The notes under the pieces were generated by a model. It saw nothing but the letters and a program-made list of their open reading frames with translations, was not told where the DNA came from and ran no database searches. From positions 1-9,065 of the forward strand of contig JASLQE010000262.1 in the NCBI GenBank assembly GCA_030744635.1: 9,065 nucleotides of DNA, written 5' to 3'. The DNA is from Dehalococcoidia bacterium (lineage in GTDB: Bacteria; Chloroflexota; Dehalococcoidia; JACVQG01; JAHKAY01). Shown in pieces: positions 1 to 5,645 of this stretch; the first letter of the stretch is position 1; each line of letters starts with the position of its first letter. The position numbers and the translations under genes are program-made.

Positions 1-808
1 GGAACAGGAAGGCCAGGGGGAGGGCGAACAGGGGCGAGGTGGAGGTGAGCACCGATACCTTCGCCGCCCCGGCGTATTTTACCGCCATCACCACTAACAG
101 GCCGGTGGAGAAGGCCGTCATCAGCCCAATCCACACCAGCCCGGCCCACTGCCGGCCCGGTCGGTGCTGTATCCCCAGGGGGCGCTTTCGGAAAAACATG
201 AGGCCCATCAGAAACAGGCCGCCGGACAGGAGGCGCACATATCCGGCGGTCACGGGGTCTACATCAAAAACAGCCAGCTTGAGGAAGCCAAATCCTGCTG
301 CCCACAGGGCCGCCGCTACCAATACCAGCAGCATCCCCCGGCTGCCCCGGCTTGTCGGACCGGGATAGCGCAGCTTTGCCCTGCCTGAGAGCATCACCAG
401 AATAACGCCGACTATTATGAGGGCTGAGCCGGCCAGTGTGCTGGGGGTTATGACCTCGCCCAGCCAGGTAGCCGCAATGGTGAAGGTGAACAGCGGGAAG
501 AGGGTGATGGAGATGGGATGCGCCCGTGAAACCCCTATGTGGGGCAGACTGGCTACATAAAGGCTGTCGCCGATGCCCAGGCTCACCACACCCGAGGCCA
601 CCAGTAGGGCCACCGCCCCCGCGGGCAGTGGGCCCAGGCCTCCTCCCACTATCATCGTAAGTACGATAGGTGACAGGAACAGGGAACCCAGCATCAGGCG
701 CACCGCCACTATGGTAAAGGGGTCCATAGACCGTACCAGGAAGGCCATCACCACGCCCACCGTGGCCCAGGCAAGCGCGGACAGCAGCGCCAGATACTCA
801 CCTATCAT
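1..808 (-). CDS. DMT-superfamily (EamA-type) membrane transporter, C-terminus cut off by window edge
   Basis: The reading frame from ATG at 808 runs leftward without a stop to base 1, giving 269 residues, so the gene is partial. The product is almost entirely hydrophobic. I count about nine membrane segments, near residues 4-24, 31-55, 63-83, 98-115, 122-141, 159-180, 188-206, 222-243 and 250 to the edge. The two-fold repeated layout fits two EamA domains; the usual family length is about 280-300 residues with ten helices. Family-like features are the early LSALAW motif, R37 in helix 2, and the second-domain stretch AVKYAGAAKVSVL followed by SPLF. EamA proteins export or import small metabolites across the inner membrane; the substrate cannot be predicted. 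The start is firm: the in-frame stop at 844-842 leaves no other start codon before 808. No clear Shine-Dalgarno site precedes it. It lies 91 bases downstream of the 132-residue gene on the same strand. Confidence 0.87.
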   Translation of the reverse strand, partial: MIGEYLALLSALAWATVGVVMAFLVRSMDPFTIVAVRLMLGSLFLSPIVLTMIVGGGLGPLPAGAVALLVASGVVSLGIGDSLYVASLPHIGVSRAHPISITLFPLFTFTIAATWLGEVITPSTLAGSALIIVGVILVMLSGRAKLRYPGPTSRGSRGMLLVLVAAALWAAGFGFLKLAVFDVDPVTAGYVRLLSGGLFLMGLMFFRKRPLGIQHRPGRQWAGLVWIGLMTAFSTGLLVVMAVKYAGAAKVSVLTSTSPLFALPLAFLF

Positions 809-817
809 ATGGCTTTC

Positions 818-826
818 AGTATAGCA
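818..826 (-). promoter_or_regulatory. candidate extended -10 promoter element for the EamA gene
   Basis: On the minus strand bases 826 to 818 read TGCTATACT, which fits the extended -10 pattern TGnTATAAT with one mismatch. No good -35 hexamer lies 16-18 bases upstream. Transcription would begin around 811, only a few bases before the ATG at 808. The mRNA would then be nearly leaderless, which would explain the missing Shine-Dalgarno site. This is inferred from motif match alone. Confidence 0.35.
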
Positions 827-873
827 TGGGGCGAAATGCCGCTATGGGGCCTGGGTTTCGTAGATGCGTGAAA

Positions 874-890
874 CATTCCCACGGGGAATG
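874..890 (-). terminator. possible weak terminator hairpin after the 132-residue gene
   Basis: CATTCCC at 874-880 and GGGAATG at 884-890 form a perfect 7-bp stem with a 3-base loop. On the minus strand it starts 9 bases after the stop codon of the 132-residue gene and is followed by only three T residues (873-871 read on that strand). The position fits a terminator or mRNA 3' end. The short T-run makes efficient intrinsic termination doubtful. Confidence 0.4.
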
Positions 891-899
891 CAGGGACTG

Positions 900-1298
900 C
901 TACTTTTTCTGGCGCAGGTACAACCCGCGTCTGCTGGCGCCGTGGTTATACAGGGTGAAGTTTTGTTTGGTTTCAATCTGGCCGGACCTGGCCACAACCT
1001 CCACCAACCACTCACCCTGGAGGATTCTCCACTCCGGGTTACTCCACACATGCACCGTAGAGCCTTCCTCGGCATACTTGGGATGATAGCTCATGCCACT
1101 GAAGGCCCAGCAATCGGACTCTCCTTCATGTTTGATGGTCACATCAATCTCCTCGCCCCCGGCATCAGCAACAAGGTCCAGCCTGAGCCCTTCTGAAATC
1201 AGCTTCTGGTCGAAGAACTCAACCTGAGTCCACCTTCCGGCGTCATCCTGTATCAGATGGGTGGCCATGGGTTCACGGCTGCGGGTCCATTTGGCCAT
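900..1298 (-). CDS. conserved-looking hypothetical protein, 132 residues, probably beta-rich
   Basis: I do not recognise this family. The frame is complete, ATG at 1298 to TAG at 902-900. No signal peptide or membrane segment is evident, so it is probably cytoplasmic. The middle and end show alternating polar and hydrophobic stretches with several tryptophans (residues 4, 23, 64, 86, 90, 97), as in a compact beta-sandwich or beta-barrel. The segment around residues 79-115 (STVHVWSNPEW, then EWLVEVVARSG, then QNFTLYN) looks like successive beta strands. A second Met at residue 11 (MATHLIQD) is an alternative start. Neither start has a clear ribosome site. An overlapping plus-strand frame at 864-1196 has a composition unlike a normal protein and is judged a shadow. 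It lies upstream of the EamA gene and is transcribed away from the metabolic cluster. No function can be assigned. Confidence 0.65.
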   Translation of the reverse strand: MAKWTRSREPMATHLIQDDAGRWTQVEFFDQKLISEGLRLDLVADAGGEEIDVTIKHEGESDCWAFSGMSYHPKYAEEGSTVHVWSNPEWRILQGEWLVEVVARSGQIETKQNFTLYNHGASRRGLYLRQKK

Positions 1299-1343
1299 GA
1301 TATGTTTTTGTCAAGGTGAGGGGGCACAGATCGCTTACCAGCC

Positions 1344-1371
1344 GTTATATGCTTGTACGCCCGCCAGGCAA
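1344..1371 (-). promoter_or_regulatory. candidate sigma-70-like promoter for the 132-residue gene
   Basis: On the minus strand TTGCCT (1371-1366) is separated by 16 bases from TATAAC (1349-1344). This is a 4/6 match at -35 and a 5/6 match at -10. The start would be near 1337, giving a leader of about 39 bases before the ATG at 1298. It competes with a perfect TATAAT at 1452-1447 on the same strand that lacks a -35 element. Confidence 0.3.
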
Positions 1372-1411
1372 TAACTTGGAGGGCATCAACCCCGCACCAC
1401 GGCCCGTTTAC

Positions 1412-1440
1412 TTGCCTTGCCCTATACACAGTATTAAAAT
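1412..1440 (+). promoter_or_regulatory. candidate sigma-70-like promoter driving the plus-strand operon
   Basis: TTGCCT at 1412-1417 and TAAAAT at 1435-1440 are separated by exactly 17 bases. The matches to TTGACA and TATAAT are 4/6 and 5/6. Transcription would start near 1447, about 25 bases before the ATG at 1472, leaving room for the AAAGGG ribosome site at 1460-1465. It is the best-spaced promoter candidate in the window and lies in front of the first gene of the cluster. No second convincing promoter was found between the later genes. Confidence 0.5.
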
Positions 1441-1471
1441 GTAACCATTATAGCTTGAGAAAGGGACACAT

Positions 1472-2737
1472 ATGGAAACGAAGACATATGATACAAGTCG
1501 ATTGGAGCAGGCCCACCAGATTCTGAGTGCCATAGCGGAGCGCCGCGTCCAGAAGCCGGCCAACCCCTGGGACGGCATCTACTATGAGCTGATGTCCCGC
1601 TACTTTGAAAACATACTCAAAGCGGGAGAGCGGGGACAGAAGGTGGTGACCACCAGCGATGTGGTCCCCTCGGAGATACTCTATGCCATGGACATGGTTC
1701 CTTATCATATCAGCATGGTCTCCTGTGCCGCCGCCGTTCTGCTGGGGGAGCAGGAGACCTGTCTCTCCGCCGCAAAATCTTTCGGCCTGGCACCCGAGGT
1801 GTGCTCCGTTCATCGTATAGCCGCGGCATTCTTCGTAAAGGGCTGGGCACCGACCATAGATGCTGTGGTTTCCAACAACGAGTCCTGCGACAACAACGCC
1901 AAGAGCAGTGAGCTAATAGCAGAGGCCTACAAGGTGCCTGGTTTCTACTTTGACTGCCCCTTTTACTTCGGGGAGCGGGCCTTCCACTTCTTGGCCGGGG
2001 AGCTGGAGGACCTTTTCAAGTTTTTGGGCGAGGTGAAGGGCCAACCCCTGGATCAGGAGAAGCTGGTGGAGGTGCTCGAGAGCTCACGCCAAGTGGTGGA
2101 GCTCAGCAAGGAGATAAACCGGCTGCGCCAGGCGGTGCCCTACCCCGCCAACAGCAGATTGGGGCTTCAGTCACACCTGGTGCGCTGGTACTTCCAGGGC
2201 CGTCCCGAGGCCGTGGAGTTCATGGAGTTGGTGCGGGATGAGCTGCGCCGGAGGGTGGATGCCGGCCAGGGGCCGCCTGACCAGCGCTTCCGCTTTATCT
2301 CCCTCTTCCTTACCCCCAACCACCAGTGGAAGCTGTTGGACTGGATGGAGAGAGAGCACGGGGCCTACATAATACAGGACCCTGACCGCCACCATTGGGG
2401 TCCCATAGATTGGGACTTCTCTCGCCCCATGTACACCCTATCCAACCGCCTCCTGGCTGAGCCGGTGGCCTACCTGACCTACAGCCCCATACAGAAATGG
2501 GTGGATGCCATTGTTGAGGAAACCAGGGACTCCAAGGCCGATGGCGTAATATTCTGGGCGCACACCGCCTGCCGTCAGGCCTGCGCCACCATCCGCGTCG
2601 TTAAGGATGCCCTGACCGAGAGGGATATTCCCAGCCTGGTGTTGGATGTGGATACCAATGACCCCTCCTTCGTCAGCGAGGACGAGCTAAAGGACCGCCT
2701 GGAGGGCTTCATGGAGCGCATAGAGGAGAACCGGTAG
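1472..2737 (+). CDS. 2-hydroxyacyl-CoA dehydratase / benzoyl-CoA reductase family subunit (HGD-D family)
   Basis: The 421-residue product fits the HGD-D family, whose members are about 380-430 residues, bind a [4Fe-4S] cluster and perform low-potential, radical dehydration of 2-hydroxyacyl-CoA or ring reduction of aryl-CoA. Visible family marks are ITTSDVVPSEIL-like text near residues 58-70 (VVTTSDVVPSEIL), the cysteine contexts PEVCSVHR (C111) and ESCDNNAK (C139), AHTACRQAC (C367, C371), the DIPSLVLDVD strand at 385-394, and the closing DRLEGFMERI at 408-417. C111, C139 and C367 are the likeliest cluster ligands (inference). No signal peptide is present, so it should be cytoplasmic. The start is supported by AAAGGG 6 bases upstream and an in-frame stop at 1451-1453. 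Known enzymes of this type need a second homologous subunit and an ATP-driven activator of the HgdC type. Neither is in the window, so the partner must lie elsewhere, or the protein acts alone or resembles the poorly understood YjiM type. The substrate is unknown. Confidence 0.85.
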   Translation: METKTYDTSRLEQAHQILSAIAERRVQKPANPWDGIYYELMSRYFENILKAGERGQKVVTTSDVVPSEILYAMDMVPYHISMVSCAAAVLLGEQETCLSAAKSFGLAPEVCSVHRIAAAFFVKGWAPTIDAVVSNNESCDNNAKSSELIAEAYKVPGFYFDCPFYFGERAFHFLAGELEDLFKFLGEVKGQPLDQEKLVEVLESSRQVVELSKEINRLRQAVPYPANSRLGLQSHLVRWYFQGRPEAVEFMELVRDELRRRVDAGQGPPDQRFRFISLFLTPNHQWKLLDWMEREHGAYIIQDPDRHHWGPIDWDFSRPMYTLSNRLLAEPVAYLTYSPIQKWVDAIVEETRDSKADGVIFWAHTACRQACATIRVVKDALTERDIPSLVLDVDTNDPSFVSEDELKDRLEGFMERIEENR

Positions 2738-2834
2738 CTGCTGCGCAGGCAGTGCACCCGTAGCGCTGCACTTTTCAAAGCATAATGGCCTGGAACGCGC
2801 ACTCAGCACCGCAAGCATAAAAAGGGAGGTATTC
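2738..2834 (+). other. 97-base intercistronic gap with a weak hairpin (2751-2772)
   Basis: AGTGCA at 2751-2756 and TGCACT at 2767-2772 can form a 6-bp stem with a 10-base loop, followed by TTT at 2773-2775. This could be a leaky terminator or processing site that lowers expression of downstream genes relative to the dehydratase-like gene. The stem is short, so the call is tentative. A CATAAT at 2781-2786 resembles a -10 box but has no -35 partner. The gap ends in the strong ribosome site GGGAGGT (2824-2830). Confidence 0.4.
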
Positions 2835-3638
2835 ATGGAGCGCAAGTACAACACCGTTATGCTCAAGAAGGACGATGGCATCGCCACGGTGGTGATGAAC
2901 CGGCCCGAGAGGCGTAACGGCCTCAACGAAGAGATGTTTGAGGAGCTTATCTCGGCGCTGGAAGAGGCCGCCGGTGACGATAGCACCCGGGTAGTCATAC
3001 TCACCGGGGCGGGGCGACACTTCTCGGTGGGGGCCGATATGGGCACCGGGCCGGGGCGGGAGGCCATCTTGGAGGAGCGGGACGCAGAGAAAGTACGCCG
3101 CGGGCTGCGCCACTCCCATAAGATTGTGGATCTGCTGACCCGCATGGAGAAGCCCTCCATAGCCATGGTGAACGGCATCGCCGCCGGCGGCGGCTTTGAC
3201 TGGGCGCTTTCCTGCGATGTGCGTATCGCCGCCGAGTCCGCCCGCTTCCGCTCCTTCACCCAGATAGGCCTGGTACCGGGACAGGCCGGGGCCTTCTTTA
3301 TGGTGCACCTGATGGGCTATGCCAAGGCGTGCCAGATGCTTTTCACCGCCGATATTCTGAACGCCAAGCAGGCGCTGGATGCTGGGCTGGTCAACACAGT
3401 GGTCCCCGACTCCGAGTTGGAGGCCGAGACCATGGATGTGGCCCGTCGCATGTCAAAGCAGGCCCCCATCGCGCTCCGCCTGGGCAAGCTGCTGCTGCGC
3501 AAGGGGCTGGAGATGAGCCTGGATACCTCACTGGAGATATGCGCCATCGCTCAGACCATCTGTATCTCATCGCAGGACTCACAGGAGGCCATCAAGGCCT
3601 TTCGGGAGAAGCGCCAGCCCGTCTACCAGGGTAAATAA
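2835..3638 (+). CDS. enoyl-CoA hydratase/isomerase (crotonase) family protein with atypical catalytic residues
   Basis: The 267-residue protein has normal crotonase length and would bind a CoA thioester in the cytoplasm. The family core is plain: MNRPERRNGLN at 21-31, the first oxyanion-hole segment HFSVGADM at 62-69, the second at 113-129 (NGIAAGGG then FDWALSCDV), and the helix 4 region RFRSFTQIGLVPG at 137-149. Classical hydratases have two catalytic glutamates (E144 and E164 in rat mitochondrial hydratase). Here the first position is Asp (D122) and the second region has Thr-Gln in place of Pro-Glu. Asp at the first position is known from dienoyl-CoA isomerases and 4-chlorobenzoyl-CoA dehalogenase, so a simple 2-enoyl-CoA hydratase role is doubtful. 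Isomerase, hydrolase, lyase or a ring-modifying reaction are alternatives. GGGAGGT lies 4 bases before the ATG. It sits between the dehydratase-like gene and E1 alpha, suggesting that the two CoA enzymes act in sequence (inference). Confidence 0.85.
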   Translation: MERKYNTVMLKKDDGIATVVMNRPERRNGLNEEMFEELISALEEAAGDDSTRVVILTGAGRHFSVGADMGTGPGREAILEERDAEKVRRGLRHSHKIVDLLTRMEKPSIAMVNGIAAGGGFDWALSCDVRIAAESARFRSFTQIGLVPGQAGAFFMVHLMGYAKACQMLFTADILNAKQALDAGLVNTVVPDSELEAETMDVARRMSKQAPIALRLGKLLLRKGLEMSLDTSLEICAIAQTICISSQDSQEAIKAFREKRQPVYQGK

Positions 3639-3664
3639 CCATCTCACAGGCAGGAGGAATACCC

Positions 3665-4633
3665 ATGAGCCTCAGCGGTGACAAAAAGGTGGAGATGTAT
3701 CGCAGCCTGCTTCTGTTGCGGAAACTGGAGGAGAAGACGGTGGAGATGACCATGGCCGGTCAGGTGCCCGGGTGGCTCCACTCCTACCTGGGACAGGAGG
3801 CGGTGGCGGTGGGGGTGGCCGCGTACCTTCGCCTGGATGACTTCGTGGCCTCCACGCACCGGGGCCGGGGCCACTTCCTGGCCAAGGGCCTGGACCCCAA
3901 CCGGCTGCTGGCCGAGGTGCTGGGCCGCCAGGACGGTGTGTGCGGGGGCAAGGGCGGCGAGATGCACATGGCCGACTGGAATGTGGGGGTCATCGGCTCC
4001 AGCGGCATCGTCGGCGGCATCCTCTCCACCGCCACCGGGGTGGCCTTCGCCTGTCAGTACCGGGACACCGACCGGGTGGTGGCCTGCTTCTTCGGTGACG
4101 CCGCCTCCAACCAGGGCAGCTTCCATGAGTCCCTGAACCTGGCCTCTGTGTGGCGGTTACCTATCTTGTTCGTTTGCGAGAACAACGGCTACGGGGAGTT
4201 CACCCGGCAGCAGGACGCCATGCGGGTGCTGGATATCGCAACGCGAGCCCAGGCCTATGACATACCCGGAGTTATCGTGGACGGGGACGATGTGTTGGCG
4301 GTGGCTGGGGCCGCCGCGGAGGCCGTGGGCCGGGCCAGATCCGGTGAAGGGCCTACCCTGCTGGAGTGCAAGACGCACCGCTGGTCGGGCCATTATACCG
4401 GAGACCCCCAGGACTACCGCTCCAAGGAGGAGCTTGAGGACTGCCGGCGCGCTGACCCCATACCCCGCTTTCGGGGCTACCTGATAGAGAGCGGACTGCT
4501 GACGGAGGAGGCCGTCCAGAAAGTGGAGGCTGAGGTGGTGGATGCGGTTGCCGCGGCGGTGGAGTTCGCCCTCAACAGCCCCCTGCCTCCCCCGGAGACC
4601 GCCCTGGCCGATGTTTATGGGGTGACACAATGA
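3665..4633 (+). CDS. 2-oxoacid (acetoin/pyruvate/branched-chain type) dehydrogenase E1 component, alpha subunit
   Basis: E1 alpha binds thiamine diphosphate and Mg2+ and, with E1 beta, decarboxylates a 2-oxoacid (or cleaves acetoin) and passes the acyl or aldehyde unit to the lipoyl group of E2. The 322-residue length fits AcoA-like and pyruvate E1 alpha subunits. Visible motifs are GQEAVAVG at 43-50, ASTHRGRGHFLAKG at 62-75, GGKGGEMHMAD at 94-104, the ThDP motif beginning FFGDAASNQG at 142-151 and ending CENN at 171-174 with 26 residues between, and SGHYTGDPQDYR at 241-252. The third residue of the usual GDG is Ala (A146), while the metal-binding Asp (D145) and the Asn pair remain. HRGRGH replaces the HRGHGH usual in acetoin enzymes. 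The overall wording is closest to AcoA, but substrate cannot be fixed. AGGAGG at 3652-3657 lies 7 bases before the ATG. Its gene is followed 22 bases later by E1 beta. Confidence 0.93.
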   Translation: MSLSGDKKVEMYRSLLLLRKLEEKTVEMTMAGQVPGWLHSYLGQEAVAVGVAAYLRLDDFVASTHRGRGHFLAKGLDPNRLLAEVLGRQDGVCGGKGGEMHMADWNVGVIGSSGIVGGILSTATGVAFACQYRDTDRVVACFFGDAASNQGSFHESLNLASVWRLPILFVCENNGYGEFTRQQDAMRVLDIATRAQAYDIPGVIVDGDDVLAVAGAAAEAVGRARSGEGPTLLECKTHRWSGHYTGDPQDYRSKEELEDCRRADPIPRFRGYLIESGLLTEEAVQKVEAEVVDAVAAAVEFALNSPLPPPETALADVYGVTQ

Positions 4634-4655
4634 GGCAACACAGGGAGGTGGCTTC

Positions 4656-5642
4656 ATGAAGGACTCCCGCTACATACGGGCCATCAGTGAAGGGCTGGCC
4701 GAGGAGCTGGACCGCGACGGGAATGTGCTGGTGCTGGGAGAGGATGTGGTGGAGGGGGGACCTTTCAGCGTTACCAAGGGGCTGGTGGGGCGCTTCGGCA
4801 CCAAACGCATCAGGAACACACCCATCTCGGAGTCGGCCTTCATGGGGCTGGCGCTGGGCGCAGCCATAGCCGGGCTGAGGCCGGTGGTGGAGGTCATGTT
4901 CATGGACTTCCTCACCGTGTGTATGGACCCCCTGGTGAACCATGCCGCCAAGATGCGCTACATGTTCGGCGGCCAGTACAGCGTACCCCTGGTGGTGCTC
5001 ACCGCCGCCGGGGCCGGAGGTGGAGCCGGGCCTCATCACTCCCAGTCACTGGAGGCCTGGTTCGCCCACATCCCCGGCCTTAAGGTGATAATGCCCTCCA
5101 CGCCTTACGATGCCAAGGGCCTGCTCAAGGCGGCCATCCGGGACGATGACCCAGTCATATACGTCTACCACAAGGGCCTGTTGCGCCAGGCGGGACAGAT
5201 GCCCGAGAAGGACTTCACGGTGCCCATCGGCGTGGCCGATATCAAGCGGGAAGGCACGGATATCACTATAGTGGCCACGGGGCTGGCGGTGCATCAGGCT
5301 CTATCCGCCGCAGTCGGGCTGCAGGAGGCGGGCGTAAGCGCAGAGGTGGTGGACCCCCGCACCATAAGCCCCTTGGACACGGCAACCATCGTGGCCTCGG
5401 TGAAGAAGACGGGTAGGCTGGTGGTGGCCCACGAGGCCGTAAAGGGCTTCGGCATAGGTGCCGAGGTGGCCGCGGTAGTGGCCGAAGAGGCCCTGGACTA
5501 CCTGGATGCCCCCATCAAGCGCATCGGCCTGCCATCCACCCCCATACCCTTCTCCCCGACCCTGGAGGCAGCCCTGCTGCCCACCGCGGACGATATAGGC
5601 AGAGCAGCACGGGAGGCCTGCGGCGTAGCGGTGGAGCAGTAG
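4656..5642 (+). CDS. 2-oxoacid dehydrogenase E1 component, beta subunit
   Basis: This 328-residue protein is the partner of E1 alpha; the two normally form an alpha2-beta2 tetramer with the ThDP site at the interface. The N-terminal pyrimidine-binding domain shows VLVLGEDVVEGGPFSVTKGL at 24-43, TPISESAF at 55-62 with the activating glutamate E59, EVMFMDF at 79-85, and GPHHSQSLEAWFAHIPGLKV at 125-144 with the active-site histidine pair H127/H128. The C-terminal transketolase-like domain follows from about residue 195 (TDITIVATG), with VVDPRTISPLDT and GRLVVAHEAV as typical later segments. All key positions appear intact. GGGAGGTG at 4643-4650 gives a good ribosome site before the ATG. The gene ends only 3 bases before the E2 start, which implies translational coupling and matched amounts of E1 beta and E2. 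Acetoin, pyruvate and branched-chain versions cannot be separated by eye. Confidence 0.94.
   Translation: MKDSRYIRAISEGLAEELDRDGNVLVLGEDVVEGGPFSVTKGLVGRFGTKRIRNTPISESAFMGLALGAAIAGLRPVVEVMFMDFLTVCMDPLVNHAAKMRYMFGGQYSVPLVVLTAAGAGGGAGPHHSQSLEAWFAHIPGLKVIMPSTPYDAKGLLKAAIRDDDPVIYVYHKGLLRQAGQMPEKDFTVPIGVADIKREGTDITIVATGLAVHQALSAAVGLQEAGVSAEVVDPRTISPLDTATIVASVKKTGRLVVAHEAVKGFGIGAEVAAVVAEEALDYLDAPIKRIGLPSTPIPFSPTLEAALLPTADDIGRAAREACGVAVEQ
5633..5636 (+). promoter_or_regulatory. ribosome binding site inside the end of E1 beta, deciding the TTG start of E2
   Basis: GGAG at 5633-5636 lies inside the last codons of E1 beta, 9 bases before TTG at 5646. The next ATG in frame (5685) would delete the first strand of the lipoyl domain, so TTG is the only start that keeps the domain whole. 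Confidence 0.7.
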
Positions 5643-5645
5643 CCT

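Larger units (their letters stand above)
1299..1471. other. divergent intergenic region between the minus-strand genes and the plus-strand operon
   Basis: These 173 bases separate the divergently read 132-residue gene and the dehydratase-family gene. The half nearer the plus-strand gene is noticeably more AT-rich (about 1423-1462) and holds the promoter candidates listed separately. I found no tRNA, no long inverted repeat and no recognisable riboswitch. An obvious regulator-binding palindrome was not seen. Confidence 0.6.

Noticed and set aside
39..368. Plus-strand open frame opposite the EamA gene
   Set aside because: Arg/Pro/Thr-rich without hydrophobic structure; the minus strand encodes clear membrane helices in the same region.
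864..1196. Plus-strand open frame of 110 codons overlapping the 132-residue gene
   Set aside because: No ribosome site and no recognisable features. The minus-strand frame has a more protein-like composition and a hairpin after its stop, though this choice is not certain.
1309..1314. Perfect TTGACA on the minus strand near the 132-residue gene
   Set aside because: It lies only 10 bases before the ATG, and 17 bases downstream the sequence is AATGGA, not a -10 box.
2687..3259. Minus-strand open frame of 190 codons opposite the crotonase gene
   Set aside because: It is rich in Ser, Arg and Pro with no recognisable domain, and lies opposite a clear crotonase reading frame. High GC content produces such antisense frames.
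3644..4657. Two minus-strand open frames (about 160 codons each) opposite E1 alpha
   Set aside because: No family motifs, His/Gly/Val-rich composition, and complete overlap with a strongly supported gene.
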